Positions 1 through 8,964 of a stretch of DNA of 64,000 nucleotides are shown in pieces. The stretch spans positions 124,001-188,000 of the forward strand of contig JANQOR010000034.1 of assembly GCA_028285685.1 (NCBI GenBank), written 5' to 3'. The notes below the pieces were generated by a model, which saw nothing but the letters and a program-made list of their open reading frames with translations, made no database searches and had not been told where the DNA came from. A program made the position numbers and the translations under genes. The DNA comes from Cyclobacteriaceae bacterium (GTDB lineage: Bacteria; Bacteroidota; Bacteroidia; Cytophagales; Cyclobacteriaceae). How positions within the stretch are numbered: the stretch's first letter is position 1; the number at the start of each line of letters is the position of its first letter.

Positions 1-1684
1 AGAACGAATAACTTTGGAATTGTCTTCCATTCGCCTGAAACCTCACAGATAGGCTCTGCCCATCTCCGACCGGAAGGCCTCTCCACTGACTCTTTTTAAA
101 TATATTCTTTGCAGAAAAATTGTTGAACGTCACACCGAAAGTCCCAACAAAACCAAAAGCTCCACCCCATCCTCCGGAGAGTTCTATCTGATCATTGGAC
201 CTTTCTACCAGTTGCCACTCAATATCGACCGTTTCATTGACCGGATCAGGAATAGGAAGAGGACTCACCTGCTCCGGATCAAAGTACCCTAATTGAGAAA
301 GTTCACGTTGTGTTCTTATCAGCTCTGACCTGCTAAACTTATCACCCGGCATGGTTCGCAATTGTCTTAATACTACGTGATCGCTGGTTTTTTCATTTCC
401 ACTTATAGTGACTTTGTCGATTGTTGCCTGAGCTCCCTCATAAATTCGCATTTCTAAGTCAATCGAATCTTCATAAATGCCCACTTCGATAGGATTGATA
501 TTGAAAAACAAATAACCATCGTCCATGTAAAGTGAACTTATGTCCGCACCTGTTGGATTGAAATTCAGTTTTTTGTTAACCAGGTCGAGATCGTAAACAT
601 CTCCTGATTGGATGCCCAAAATCTGGGAAAGCTGCTCATTGGTGTAAATGTAGTTCCCAGTCCATTCTATATCTCTGAAGTAGTATTTCTTGCCTGCATC
701 CACCGATATGTCGATGTTCATGAATTTGTTGCTGGTGTTGTAGGTAGTATCGGATACGATTTTCGCATCGCGATATCCTTTGGAATTATAAAACCCAATG
801 ACAAGATCTTTGTCGTCTTCATAGTCAGACTTGACAAACTTTGATGACTTGAAGAAATTGAAGTTGACGTGTTTTGCAAAGTACTCTCGAATTTCTTCTC
901 CGCTGACCTTTTTCGGGGTGGTTACAAATTTCACAAGGTTGGGAGGCCATATGAAGGATGGAAATTTTTTGATGATCTCCGTTGGTAAAGAGAACTTAGG
1001 AACCATCCCCGTGCCTTTAAGCTTCTGCCTAAGCTTCGCCGACGAGAAGTTTTCATTGCCTTCAAATTGAATGGTGTGAATCTTTACTTTTTGACCTTTA
1101 TCGATCATTATCTTCAGATTGGCACTGTTTCTTAGCACCGTGTCCTCCTGCTGTACGACCTTCACCTTTGCGTTAAGGAAACCCTTGCTCTCCATAAACT
1201 TGAAGACTGCCAACTCTGTATTTTTGATCAGTACATCAGTCAAAATTTTTCCTCGAACCAGGTCAATCTTGTCTTCAATTTCGCCCTTTTGAGTTTTATT
1301 GACTCCTTCGATAGTATATCGAGTCAACCTCGGCCTTTCAGTCAATTCAATGACCAGCCATATTTTATCACCTTCAAGTTTTGAAGCATAGATTGATGCG
1401 TTTCCAATGATTCCCTGCTTCCATAGTTTCTTTATCGCAGTTGAAACCTCGTCACCGGGTACTTTGATTTTGTCACCCACTCGTAGTCCTGAAAGAGAAA
1501 TGAGTGCGTTGTTGTCGAGAAATTGAACCCCTTTCACCTCAATGTCCGCTATCTCATATTCCTTAGGGCTCGAATAGTTTATTGAAACATTCGAACTATT
1601 ACTTTGATTGTTTCGCCCAAAAACAATTTGACCGAAAGATTCAACCCCCATCAGGACAGCAACGATAAATACGAATTTTCTCAT
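1..1684 (-). CDS. bamA: BamA/Omp85 outer membrane assembly factor (partial, C-terminus outside window)
   Basis: BamA is the central outer membrane subunit that folds and inserts beta-barrel proteins. I translated the minus strand from an ATG at 1684 and found about 561 codons open to the left edge, so the barrel end is missing. A signal peptide (MRKFVFIVAVLMGVESFGQ) is followed by repeated POTRA-type units, seen as recurring 'I.G.....' strands such as ADIEVKGVQF, RYTIEGVNKT, IHTIQFEGNENF, YFRDIEWTGN and IDKVTISGNEK. The last visible part, ELSGGWGGAFGFVGTFG, looks like the entry into the barrel. The start overlaps the uppS stop by 4 nt (ATGA), so the two are probably translationally coupled. 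The uppS-bamA order is common in Bacteroidota. The family assignment is firm; only the C-terminus is unseen. Confidence 0.93.
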   Translation of the reverse strand, partial: MRKFVFIVAVLMGVESFGQIVFGRNNQSNSSNVSINYSSPKEYEIADIEVKGVQFLDNNALISLSGLRVGDKIKVPGDEVSTAIKKLWKQGIIGNASIYASKLEGDKIWLVIELTERPRLTRYTIEGVNKTQKGEIEDKIDLVRGKILTDVLIKNTELAVFKFMESKGFLNAKVKVVQQEDTVLRNSANLKIMIDKGQKVKIHTIQFEGNENFSSAKLRQKLKGTGMVPKFSLPTEIIKKFPSFIWPPNLVKFVTTPKKVSGEEIREYFAKHVNFNFFKSSKFVKSDYEDDKDLVIGFYNSKGYRDAKIVSDTTYNTSNKFMNIDISVDAGKKYYFRDIEWTGNYIYTNEQLSQILGIQSGDVYDLDLVNKKLNFNPTGADISSLYMDDGYLFFNINPIEVGIYEDSIDLEMRIYEGAQATIDKVTISGNEKTSDHVVLRQLRTMPGDKFSRSELIRTQRELSQLGYFDPEQVSPLPIPDPVNETVDIEWQLVERSNDQIELSGGWGGAFGFVGTFGVTFNNFSAKNIFKKSQWRGLPVGDGQSLSVRFQANGRQFQSYSF

Positions 1685-2412
1685 GCTCTTATTTTCAACT
1701 GTTCACTGGTTTTTCCAAACCTTCGCTCTCTCCTCTGATATGAAGCGATTGCTTGATGTAAATCTTTCTTTCTAAAATCAGGCCACAACACCTCAGTGAA
1801 AAACAATTCTGTATATGCCATTTGCCACAGTAAAAAATTGCTGATCCTCATTTCGCCACTAGTTCTGATCAACAGTTCCGGATCCGGAATATTCGCGGTG
1901 GACAAATACCTTGAAATTTTATCCGCACCAATTTCCGTCTCTCCAGCTTTCACCATGTTTTCTACTGCATTCACAATATCCCATCGTCCACTGTAGTTAA
2001 GTGCTAAAATCAACTCCATCCCTGTATGCTCTTCAGTCAACAGGATCGCATCTTCAAGGCTTTTTCTAGCGTTTGTGGGAAGGTCGTTCCTATTTCCTAT
2101 GGATGACAATTTTATATTGTTTTCCACTAATGTTGGTATTTCATCTTTTATGGTTTTTACCAACAAAGTCATGAGCCCGTCAACCTCATGTTTCGGGCGC
2201 TCCCAATTCTCTGTTGAAAAAGCGTAAAGGGTTAAGTACTCAATGCCCAACTCAGCGCTGCCTTCTGTTACCTCACGTACTGCCTTGATCGCGTTTTGAT
2301 GACCTAAAATTCGCTTGACACCTTGCTTCTTAGCCCATCTGCCATTTCCATCCATTATAACAGCTACATGTCTGGGCAAATTATCAGAGTCAATATGTTG
2401 TTCTTGCTGCAC
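1681..2412 (-). CDS. uppS: Isoprenyl transferase (undecaprenyl diphosphate synthase)
   Basis: UppS is a cytosolic cis-prenyltransferase that adds isopentenyl units to farnesyl diphosphate to make the C55 carrier lipid for peptidoglycan and glycan synthesis. The 243 residues are of normal length. The diagnostic substrate-binding stretch VIMDGNGRWAKK holds the catalytic Asp at about residue 21, and LYAFSTENWERP is the second conserved block. The C-terminal LIRTSGEMRISNFLLWQ..Y.E block binds isopentenyl diphosphate. It lies between the DUF6089 genes and bamA on the minus strand and overlaps bamA by 4 nt. Nothing is missing from the active site as far as can be read. Confidence 0.97.
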   Translation of the reverse strand: MQQEQHIDSDNLPRHVAVIMDGNGRWAKKQGVKRILGHQNAIKAVREVTEGSAELGIEYLTLYAFSTENWERPKHEVDGLMTLLVKTIKDEIPTLVENNIKLSSIGNRNDLPTNARKSLEDAILLTEEHTGMELILALNYSGRWDIVNAVENMVKAGETEIGADKISRYLSTANIPDPELLIRTSGEMRISNFLLWQMAYTELFFTEVLWPDFRKKDLHQAIASYQRRERRFGKTSEQLKIRA

Positions 2413-2491
2413 GATTTACTTTCTGAAAAAGGACACAAAAATGGGGCTTTTTTTAGTTAAATGAGAATGAAAATCAGGTATTTAACTTCCT

Positions 2492-3181
2492 TTAACGCGA
2501 AAGGAGTGAATTATTCGGAATGTAAGGAAATGGGCATGGAATATTGAACAGAATTATGCTAAATGAAATTCCTGAATAAAAATACCAATCGTCGTCCTTA
2601 GGATTTCCGTACTGGTAATCTTTAATCGTTTGATCTCCGTCAGAAATACCATCAAGGTGATCGTAAAATGTTTTTCTTGCTCCAGCCTCAAAGCCGATAC
2701 TGTATTTCTTTGCAACCAAATATTTGAAGCCAAACCCGACCGGTAGGACCGGCTGAACTTTTCCCACGTTACTATTGGCTGGAATATCCCCAACACTCAT
2801 AACCCCAAAACCGCCAAATACATAAGGAGACCAGTCTCGTCGAGATTTTTGGCTTTTGAAATCAAAAAAATGATATTCAAAGATGGATGAGAATTCCAAA
2901 ATGGAATTGCTGAAAGAATGATCTCTTTGAGTCGCAAAGGCGTCGATAGGGGTTTCCGATCCCTTTGCTTTGCCAATTGTGGCAGCTAATCTTAATGTAA
3001 CGATTTCAGAGAAATTCATGCGGTAGTACACCGAACCAGCAAGAGTTGTGGTACTAAAGCTATAGCCTCGAACCAGGTCCCCGGAATAGTTCATGATACC
3101 GGGACCTCCACCAAATTCAATGAATTGTGCATTAGCATATGCTCCAACAAAAACCAGTATTGTGAAAAGGACTTTCCTCAA
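2492..3181 (-). CDS. DUF6089-type outer membrane beta-barrel protein
   Basis: This is a secreted 229-residue protein with a clear signal peptide (cleavage after about AYANA, residue 18) followed by alternating polar and hydrophobic strands typical of an outer membrane barrel. Elements such as GGGPGIMNYSGDL near the N-terminus and SPYVFGGFGVM in the middle match the DUF6089 family, which in Bacteroidota commonly sits beside uppS and bamA. Its molecular job is unknown. It is followed by an unusual tail after the last strand (NIPCPFPYIPNN, containing one Cys). It starts 4 nt after the stop of a second, longer paralogue, so the two form a tandem pair. A hairpin (2479-2501) spans the stop codon but has no U-tract. 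Confidence 0.8.
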   Translation of the reverse strand: MRKVLFTILVFVGAYANAQFIEFGGGPGIMNYSGDLVRGYSFSTTTLAGSVYYRMNFSEIVTLRLAATIGKAKGSETPIDAFATQRDHSFSNSILEFSSIFEYHFFDFKSQKSRRDWSPYVFGGFGVMSVGDIPANSNVGKVQPVLPVGFGFKYLVAKKYSIGFEAGARKTFYDHLDGISDGDQTIKDYQYGNPKDDDWYFYSGISFSIILFNIPCPFPYIPNNSLLSR

Positions 3182-3185
3182 GGGA

Positions 3186-4265
3186 CTACCTGAATTTTGC
3201 GCTTCGTTTTGGAGCCGAGGTAATCAGGTAACGGATCTTCAACTGAGTTACGAAGAGCATATCATTGTCTCCAGGATTGCCCCTGCGCACACCATCTGTT
3301 CCTGCACCAATGAAACCTGATGAATAATATCCTCCCGGAAATCCGTTGTGAATTTGCAATCCTCCAAGCTCTCTGGAATCACCCTTAAAAGATGTTGGTT
3401 CAGCAGAGCGATCGGACATAATCCGTGCCAGTGGGTCCGTAAATTGATCCAGGCCTACATATTCCGTACTTACATCATCAATGTAGTCGGTGAACAAATA
3501 TCTGAATCCAAGTTCAAGGCTGGCATTCAAATTCGTACCAGGCAATCTCACAGTCGCACCAACCGAAACCGGAATAGAAAATTCAACATTACTGTACGGC
3601 TCTGCTACTCCTAAATTTTGACCCTCTGTACCCAAATCTCTCAGGCTGACCCATTCTCCTGCCTGCGGTGCAGCCGTCCCACCTGACTGATCGCTTTGAT
3701 AGTCAAATTCAGGCACTTGTCCTTTAGGGTCATGAAGGAATACTGCTCCACCAAAGAATAAATAGAGATTGAGCGGAAGTCGTTGATCTACACTGCCGTA
3801 ATTTGGAAGAAGTGAGACCTCAACCCCAAGTTGAAACTCTTTGATGTCATTTCGGAAGCTTAGGTTCCTAGCGTATCGCGGCAATCCTTCCTCAGAATTC
3901 GGATCGGAAGAAAAGTCGTCTGCCGAAACCCTCACAAAATTCAATGCAGCTCTAACCGCAGCAGAATTGTGGAATTTGTACCCTGCTTCGAAACCAAATC
4001 CAGGTCTAGTGAAGGAAATATCGGTACTGGATGCTTTGTTGACTGGAGCAAGGTCACCGAAGTAGTTTCCTGCGTTTAGCTGAGCTCCCAGGAACATATA
4101 GGGTTGGAATCTACCAAAACCTCTCTGCCCCCCTTTATAGTGAGAGATCTTCTTGTTCGTCTGTCTTCTCCTTTTATACTTATTTCTTCTTTGTGCATCG
4201 ACATTATCGGCAATGCCCAACATAAGCAAGGTGAGGACAAATATGATCAAGTTTCTCATTCTCAT
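3186..4265 (-). CDS. DUF6089-type outer membrane beta-barrel protein, longer paralogue
   Basis: This 359-residue secreted protein has a signal peptide ending at VDAQ (about residue 25), then a strongly basic segment (RRNKYKRRRQTNKK), then a barrel-like domain. The segment LGAQLNAGNYFGDLAPVNK and the block LYLFFGGAVFLHDPKG parallel MNYSGDL and SPYVFGGFGVM in the shorter gene just downstream, so I read them as diverged tandem paralogues. Function is not known. A possible role in envelope biogenesis is inferred only from the uppS/bamA context. It starts ATG AGA ATG AGA, so the start could be either of two ATGs six bases apart. A candidate promoter lies immediately upstream (4284-4318). Confidence 0.75.
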   Translation of the reverse strand: MRMRNLIIFVLTLLMLGIADNVDAQRRNKYKRRRQTNKKISHYKGGQRGFGRFQPYMFLGAQLNAGNYFGDLAPVNKASSTDISFTRPGFGFEAGYKFHNSAAVRAALNFVRVSADDFSSDPNSEEGLPRYARNLSFRNDIKEFQLGVEVSLLPNYGSVDQRLPLNLYLFFGGAVFLHDPKGQVPEFDYQSDQSGGTAAPQAGEWVSLRDLGTEGQNLGVAEPYSNVEFSIPVSVGATVRLPGTNLNASLELGFRYLFTDYIDDVSTEYVGLDQFTDPLARIMSDRSAEPTSFKGDSRELGGLQIHNGFPGGYYSSGFIGAGTDGVRRGNPGDNDMLFVTQLKIRYLITSAPKRSAKFR

Positions 4266-4283
4266 ACTACAGTCTTAATAACA

Positions 4284-4318
4284 CAAAAATAGTTTTTTGA
4301 TTGTACTTGAGTAACAAA
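4284..4318 (-). promoter_or_regulatory. Candidate Bacteroidota-type promoter for the DUF6089 pair
   Basis: On the minus strand a perfect TAnnTTTG box (TATTTTTG, 4284-4291) is preceded 23 nt upstream by TTTG (4315-4318). This fits the TTTG...TAnnTTTG pattern described for Bacteroidota, with spacing at the long end of what is accepted. It would start transcription roughly 12 nt before the ATG at 4265. Such boxes also occur by chance in AT-rich spacers. Confidence 0.35.
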
Positions 4319-4389
4319 AAATGGCACTTTCCCTTGTAAACTACCATCAATTTGTCGGCTAGACTAAGAAATTAATCGAATTTTTTACA

Positions 4390-5256
4390 TTAATTCCGCT
4401 TATCAAAACCCCAACCAAGTTTGTTCCTAATCGTATCCGGAAAGCTATTGCCTTCAATCCGGATGATCTTGGCATCGAACTCGGCCTTGCTGATCTTAAG
4501 CTCTACGTCCCTTTCAATGGTCTCAGATCTGGAATCCATTGAAATCAAGAAGCTGCGATTCCTGCTCTCTATCTTAAAGCTTAATTCTGAATCGTCCGAT
4601 ATAATCAATGGGCGAACATTGAGATTATGCGGACTAACAGGTGTAATTACAAAGTCCTTAGCATCGGGCATCATGAGTGGTCCGCCACAACTCAGGGAGT
4701 AGCCAGTTGAACCCGTGGGCGTTGCCACCATCAGCCCATCAGCCCAATAGGTATTAAGGTATTCTCCATTGATATAACACTTAATCATAATCATTGATGA
4801 AGTATCCTTTCTCAAAATCGCACATTCGTTGAGTGCAAACGCCTTGCTGTCAAACAGATCTTTGCTTGATTCCAGCGAGAGCAACGATCTTTTTTCGATG
4901 GTGTAACTTCCCTTGAAGAGGAGGAACAAGGACTCCTTTACATATTCCTTTGCTATTGTAGCAAGGAAACCCAGCCGTCCCATATTTATCCCCAGGATTG
5001 GCACCTCACTCTTTCCGACCACAAGCAACGACTCAAGAAAAGTACCGTCTCCACCAAGACTAAATACTGCATCAAAACTTGAATCAACATCTTCTACAAA
5101 GCATTGCTGATTTTCCACAAGAGCTGGATTTCTCTCCTTGAAAATAGTAGTGAAAAATATATCAACTCCTTCATTGTCGAGCCTGTCAATGATTTGATTG
5201 ACATACTTTTTTGAATCCTCCTCTATTTCAAGGCCATGAAGAACGATACGCTTCAT
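4390..5256 (-). CDS. nadK: NAD kinase
   Basis: NAD kinase phosphorylates NAD+ to NADP+ in the cytosol. The 288-residue product has the nucleotide-binding GGDGT motif at residues 68-72, the second conserved block NMGRLGFLA at about 91-99, and the NE.AI...DTSSMI and TPTGSTGYSLSCGGP blocks expected in the family. The C-terminal half has the usual beta-rich domain. The start codon overlaps the stop of the upstream CBS gene by one base (TAATG), which argues for co-translation. The order CBS protein, NAD kinase, DUF6089, uppS, bamA is a familiar Bacteroidota arrangement. Confidence 0.96.
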   Translation of the reverse strand: MKRIVLHGLEIEEDSKKYVNQIIDRLDNEGVDIFFTTIFKERNPALVENQQCFVEDVDSSFDAVFSLGGDGTFLESLLVVGKSEVPILGINMGRLGFLATIAKEYVKESLFLLFKGSYTIEKRSLLSLESSKDLFDSKAFALNECAILRKDTSSMIMIKCYINGEYLNTYWADGLMVATPTGSTGYSLSCGGPLMMPDAKDFVITPVSPHNLNVRPLIISDDSELSFKIESRNRSFLISMDSRSETIERDVELKISKAEFDAKIIRIEGNSFPDTIRNKLGWGFDKRN

Positions 5257-5918
5257 TAAGTGTTAAGGTATTTCATCAGCAGTCCGTATCTTTCTTCCTC
5301 ATCAAACGAGTTGTCTTCCGTATTAAAGGATGAGATAACCTGATAACCGCTTTTATTTAGTCCGTTTGAGATTTGATTTACCTCTTGACTATTGATTCTG
5401 AGTACAATCTCAATTTGTGAGGCATCCTCAGTGTTGGGCCGGACATTTGCTCCCAAGACAATTGATCCATTCATTTCGACAATCCTGGAAATATCGGCAA
5501 GAGAATAATCTTTCAGCGAGGTCTGTAAAATGACTATTGCCCCTTCGGAATTGACAATTGCCGTTTTGGAAAACTCACGAAGGATGTCGTCACGAAGAAC
5601 CACACCTTTGAATTCCTCATTGTCAACAACAGCAACTACATCAAGACCATTTTCAGACAAAACCTTCAATATGTCGTAGTAGTGCTTCCAAGGTGCTACT
5701 GTTACGGATTGATTGATGAGCGGGTATGAACCCACTTCAGGGTGCATTATTTCTGAATCATACAGCAATTCCTCTGAAACATACCCTAAAAGATGAGCTT
5801 CATCCACTATTGCGAGCTCTTTTACACGGAACTCATCCATCCACTGCTTAGCCCTAGTGATATCATCTGTAGGCTTCAGCGGTGGAACCATATAGTTAAT
5901 AAGCTGCTCGGCGATCAT
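5256..5918 (-). CDS. Tandem CBS-domain protein
   Basis: This is a soluble 220-residue protein without a signal peptide. Residues 1-120 hold two CBS motifs, regulatory modules that usually bind adenosine nucleotides. They are seen as DITRAKQWMDEFRVKELAIVD...LLGYVSEELL and WKHYYDILKVLSENGLDVVAVVDNEEFKGVVLRDDIL. The remaining C-terminal part (DISRIVEMNGSIVLGANV...) resembles a small ACT-like regulatory fold. The ligand is unknown. Coupling to NAD kinase by a one-base overlap suggests a link to nucleotide or cofactor sensing, but that is inference. Confidence 0.85.
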   Translation of the reverse strand: MIAEQLINYMVPPLKPTDDITRAKQWMDEFRVKELAIVDEAHLLGYVSEELLYDSEIMHPEVGSYPLINQSVTVAPWKHYYDILKVLSENGLDVVAVVDNEEFKGVVLRDDILREFSKTAIVNSEGAIVILQTSLKDYSLADISRIVEMNGSIVLGANVRPNTEDASQIEIVLRINSQEVNQISNGLNKSGYQVISSFNTEDNSFDEEERYGLLMKYLNT

Positions 5919-5949
5919 GCTGTCAATTTCTATAGAATATCAAATTTAG

Positions 5950-6501
5950 TTAACCAAATAACATAGTCAACACGGAGTCTTTCCCACCCGGGAGATCATC
6001 CATGGTATCCATTAAATCCCTGATAAGTGGGATGAGGCCACTCAACCATTCAAAAACAGTTGGACCGATACCAACAATATACGGGAAAATCACTGTATCA
6101 TCCGTATATCTCTCTATAACATCTATTCCGACAGAGTTAAAAACCCAGAATATGATACTTAGGATAAAGGCAGACTTGAGAAAGCCAGCTGCCGCACCAA
6201 GTAAGTTGTCAAGCGTACCAAAAAAAGTGAAATCAACCACATTTTTGACGGCCCTGGCTCCCAATTTGATTACCATGCTAAGTAGGATAAACAGCAGTAC
6301 GAATACGACAACTGCAAATACCTCAAAGAAATCACTAGAGCCGAACAGTGCCAGGGAAACTGGAATGGTAAATTCCAGAGCAATAAACAAGCCGATGAAA
6401 AAGGCAAGAAAAGAGAATATTTCTACGATAAATCCGTTCCTAAATCCTTTCAACCCGCCAAAGCCCAAAAGCACCAACAATATGATATCAACGAGACCCA
6501 A
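5950..6501 (-). CDS. CvpA family membrane protein
   Basis: This 183-residue protein begins with the typical CvpA N-terminus (LVDIILLVLLGFGGLKGFRNGFI) and has about four transmembrane helices (residues roughly 5-25, 28-50, 60-85, 100-125). CvpA relatives in other bacteria affect colicin V export and envelope function, and their exact activity is unsettled. It starts directly after the stop of the YqeY gene with no spacer, so the two are likely co-transcribed. Length and topology are normal for the family. Confidence 0.85.
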   Translation of the reverse strand: MGLVDIILLVLLGFGGLKGFRNGFIVEIFSFLAFFIGLFIALEFTIPVSLALFGSSDFFEVFAVVVFVLLFILLSMVIKLGARAVKNVVDFTFFGTLDNLLGAAAGFLKSAFILSIIFWVFNSVGIDVIERYTDDTVIFPYIVGIGPTVFEWLSGLIPLIRDLMDTMDDLPGGKDSVLTMLFG

Positions 6502-6951
6502 CTAGCTCAAGAGTTTTTTGGCCAGCATCGAGATCATTTTGCCATCAGCTTTGCCGGCGAGCTTTTTCGTTGCGGCGCCCATCACCTTCCCCATATCCTG
6601 TGGTCCCGCTGCTCCGACTGCAGCAATGACCAGCTTAACTTCTTCTTCCACTTCTCCCTCACTGAGCTGGGCTGGAAGGAAACCTTCAATAATTGCAAGC
6701 TCAGACTTCTCGGTTGCTGCCAAATCCTCTCTTCCCTGCTCCTCAAAGATGGCGATGGAATCACGGCGCTGCTTGGCCGCTTTTGTGAGCAATTTTAATT
6801 CTGCATCTTCGCTCAAATCTCCGCTCCCACCTTTCTCCGTTTCTGCCAGCAATATGAGCGATTTTATTGCGCGTAAAGCCCTGAGTCGGTCTTTATCCTT
6901 TCTAAGCATCGCCTGCTTTATCTCTTGTTCTATGGTTGTCTTTAAACTCAT
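6502..6951 (-). CDS. yqeY: GatB/YqeY domain protein
   Basis: This 149-residue stand-alone YqeY protein corresponds to the tail domain of GatB, the amidotransferase subunit that makes Gln-tRNA or Asn-tRNA. The free-standing form is presumed to interact with tRNA or tRNA-processing enzymes but has no proven activity. Visible family features are the N-terminal LKTTIEQEIKQAMLRKDKDRLRALRAIKSL, the acidic segment, and the C-terminal GPQDMGKVMGAATKKLAGKADGK block. It is the first gene of the minus-strand run ending in bamA. A short hairpin (GGGTG...CACCC, 6979-6994) lies in its leader. Confidence 0.92.
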   Translation of the reverse strand: MSLKTTIEQEIKQAMLRKDKDRLRALRAIKSLILLAETEKGGSGDLSEDAELKLLTKAAKQRRDSIAIFEEQGREDLAATEKSELAIIEGFLPAQLSEGEVEEEVKLVIAAVGAAGPQDMGKVMGAATKKLAGKADGKMISMLAKKLLS

Positions 6952-7122
6952 GGTTTTCTGTTTGGCGTAAATTTATAGGGTGATAATCCACCCAAGATAA
7001 AAACATAACAAGAGTTTTTGATTTTTTGATCTGGGCCACGGCAAAAACCTTTCACCTGATTCAAAGAAAAGAGAATTGTAATTCACAACGGAATGTGGCA
7101 ACTTTAAAGAAAAACCACCACC

Positions 7123-8964
7123 ATGATCTCATTTTTCAAAGACCTGATCACAATCATTTTCAATCCTTCCAGCAAGAGACTTAAAAAACTAAGAAAGAAC
7201 CCGACAAGTAAAGAACTGGCTGGTGAGCTCCATCGGGATTTCGCTGAAAAGCCGCTTCAATTCATTAAAGCTTTTTTTGTGGCTCTTTTCACTTTGAGAG
7301 AAGGCAGAGACGAGACCAAAAGGCCTGGTTCCAACGAAGAGATTTTTCGTCAAACATGGGAGAATACCATCCACAAAGAGCGAGTTCAGCCACTCCAATA
7401 TCTAATTCCGGACACAAAGGGTGAGTTGATCAACATCGTGAAAAAAGCAGAAGAGGAAGGGCTTTACGTACGGGCCGTAGGGAAAGGGCACTCGTTTTCT
7501 GACGTATCTAATGCCACGGATATTCTGGTCGACACGCTGGGATTAAAGCACATATTGGAACTTGATAAAGACACATTGAAAAGCAGCCTACCGACGCTCG
7601 TGAACTGCGAAGCTGGAATTCTAGTGGAAGATTTAAACACCTACTTAGATGAGAAAGGTTTGGCTCTGCCAACGATGGCCGCCTTTGACCAGGAGACGAT
7701 TTACGGAGCAATTGCCACTTCCACGCATGGAACCGGAATCCGAGTGAGTGGAATGTCCGATATGCTCAAGTCAATGGATCTGGTAGCAAACAACGGAAAA
7801 GTTTATCGATTGGAACCCCACAACGGACCCACCGATCCTGTCAAATTTCAAGAGAAATATCCAGATGGAGAGATTGTCCTCATCCAGGATGATGCAAAAT
7901 TCAAAAGCTCGGTGGTTGGATTTGGGTTGATGGGGATTGTATACTCCATTCTCATAGAGCCAGTGAAAACTTTCTATTTGAAACAGCGCCTATGGGTTTC
8001 CAATTGGAGTAAAATCAAGCCTAAGCTGGAGGACCGGAGCTTTTTTACAGAGATCAACCCCAAAGGAGACAAAATCGAAAAAGATCCTGTCACTGGCGAA
8101 TATCCTCCGACAAGAGCACAGGTTTTCGTAAATCCATACAAGACGAAGAAGATATGGGATCCGGATGAAGATCATACCTGTGTAGTTCAAGTGCAGACAG
8201 AAATTACGAAAGAAGAGTATGAGCAACTAAAAAAAGAGGAGCCCAAAAAAGGCATTGAAAAGATCAAGGATTTCGTCGAGCTTTTTCTTTCAAATGGGGG
8301 CTATGGAGTACATGAGGAAGACATTGAGATGGAAGACAAAGAGAGCAAACTGGAGGAGATTTTGGTTGATTTTGTACTTGCATTTTTAAACACCTATCCA
8401 CTGCTTACGCCACAGTTTCTCGATATCTCGATGATCGTATTGCTTTCCGGAAGTGGGAAGATTGGGAAGAGTTACGTGGTTATGAATCAAGGAAAGTTGG
8501 CAATCAAAAATGCCGGATATTCGGTCGAGCCAGGGTTTGCTGTGGATGCAGACAATAATTTCATTTCGGGAACAGAGGAGATTTTCAAGGTAGCCGAAAC
8601 AAGTGAAGAATCCTGCGCTTATCTGTCCTCTCCAATTTGTCTTCGTTTCGTGAAAGCCTCAAACGACTACATGTCACCAGAATACATGGTGGACACCTGC
8701 ATGATCGACGTACCTTCAGTGCTAGGAACAGTAGGCGCTGACGAAATGATGGATAGGATGCAATTGGCGCTGCTGCCAAAAGGAGCTCGACCGCATTGGG
8801 GGAAAATATGCAACCTTGTCAACGGACAGGAGCTAATCAAAGAAATGTATCCGGAGTTTGAAAAATTTCTTGAAACTGCGAACTTCTTTAATCCGAATGG
8901 AACGTTCAACAGTGTGTTTTCAAGCCGGACTGGAATATCAGAAATTGACTTCAAAAGGAGTTAG
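7123..8964 (+). CDS. FAD-dependent D-arabinono-1,4-lactone oxidase-like protein
   Basis: This is a probable cytosolic FAD-linked oxidase of the vanillyl-alcohol-oxidase superfamily, of the type that oxidises aldonolactones or alditols. The FAD-binding block RAVGKGHSFSD is at about residues 117-126, with GHS as the usual site near the flavin. LVNCEAGILVEDLNTYLDEKGLALP and YGAIATSTHGTG follow. The C-terminal ALO-type signature ARPHWGK is at about 555-561. At 613 residues it is clearly longer than typical relatives, with an N-terminal extension of about 85 residues and a Lys/Glu-rich insertion around 330-440. No substrate can be assigned. Its 3' end overlaps the convergent cyclo-ligase gene by 27 nt. 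Confidence 0.82.
   Translation: MISFFKDLITIIFNPSSKRLKKLRKNPTSKELAGELHRDFAEKPLQFIKAFFVALFTLREGRDETKRPGSNEEIFRQTWENTIHKERVQPLQYLIPDTKGELINIVKKAEEEGLYVRAVGKGHSFSDVSNATDILVDTLGLKHILELDKDTLKSSLPTLVNCEAGILVEDLNTYLDEKGLALPTMAAFDQETIYGAIATSTHGTGIRVSGMSDMLKSMDLVANNGKVYRLEPHNGPTDPVKFQEKYPDGEIVLIQDDAKFKSSVVGFGLMGIVYSILIEPVKTFYLKQRLWVSNWSKIKPKLEDRSFFTEINPKGDKIEKDPVTGEYPPTRAQVFVNPYKTKKIWDPDEDHTCVVQVQTEITKEEYEQLKKEEPKKGIEKIKDFVELFLSNGGYGVHEEDIEMEDKESKLEEILVDFVLAFLNTYPLLTPQFLDISMIVLLSGSGKIGKSYVVMNQGKLAIKNAGYSVEPGFAVDADNNFISGTEEIFKVAETSEESCAYLSSPICLRFVKASNDYMSPEYMVDTCMIDVPSVLGTVGADEMMDRMQLALLPKGARPHWGKICNLVNGQELIKEMYPEFEKFLETANFFNPNGTFNSVFSSRTGISEIDFKRS

Noticed and set aside
608-844. Plus-strand open frames of 60-150 codons opposite bamA, yqeY, cvpA and other genes
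   Set aside because: They lie antisense to well-supported genes, have no family features, and follow from the codon usage of the real gene.
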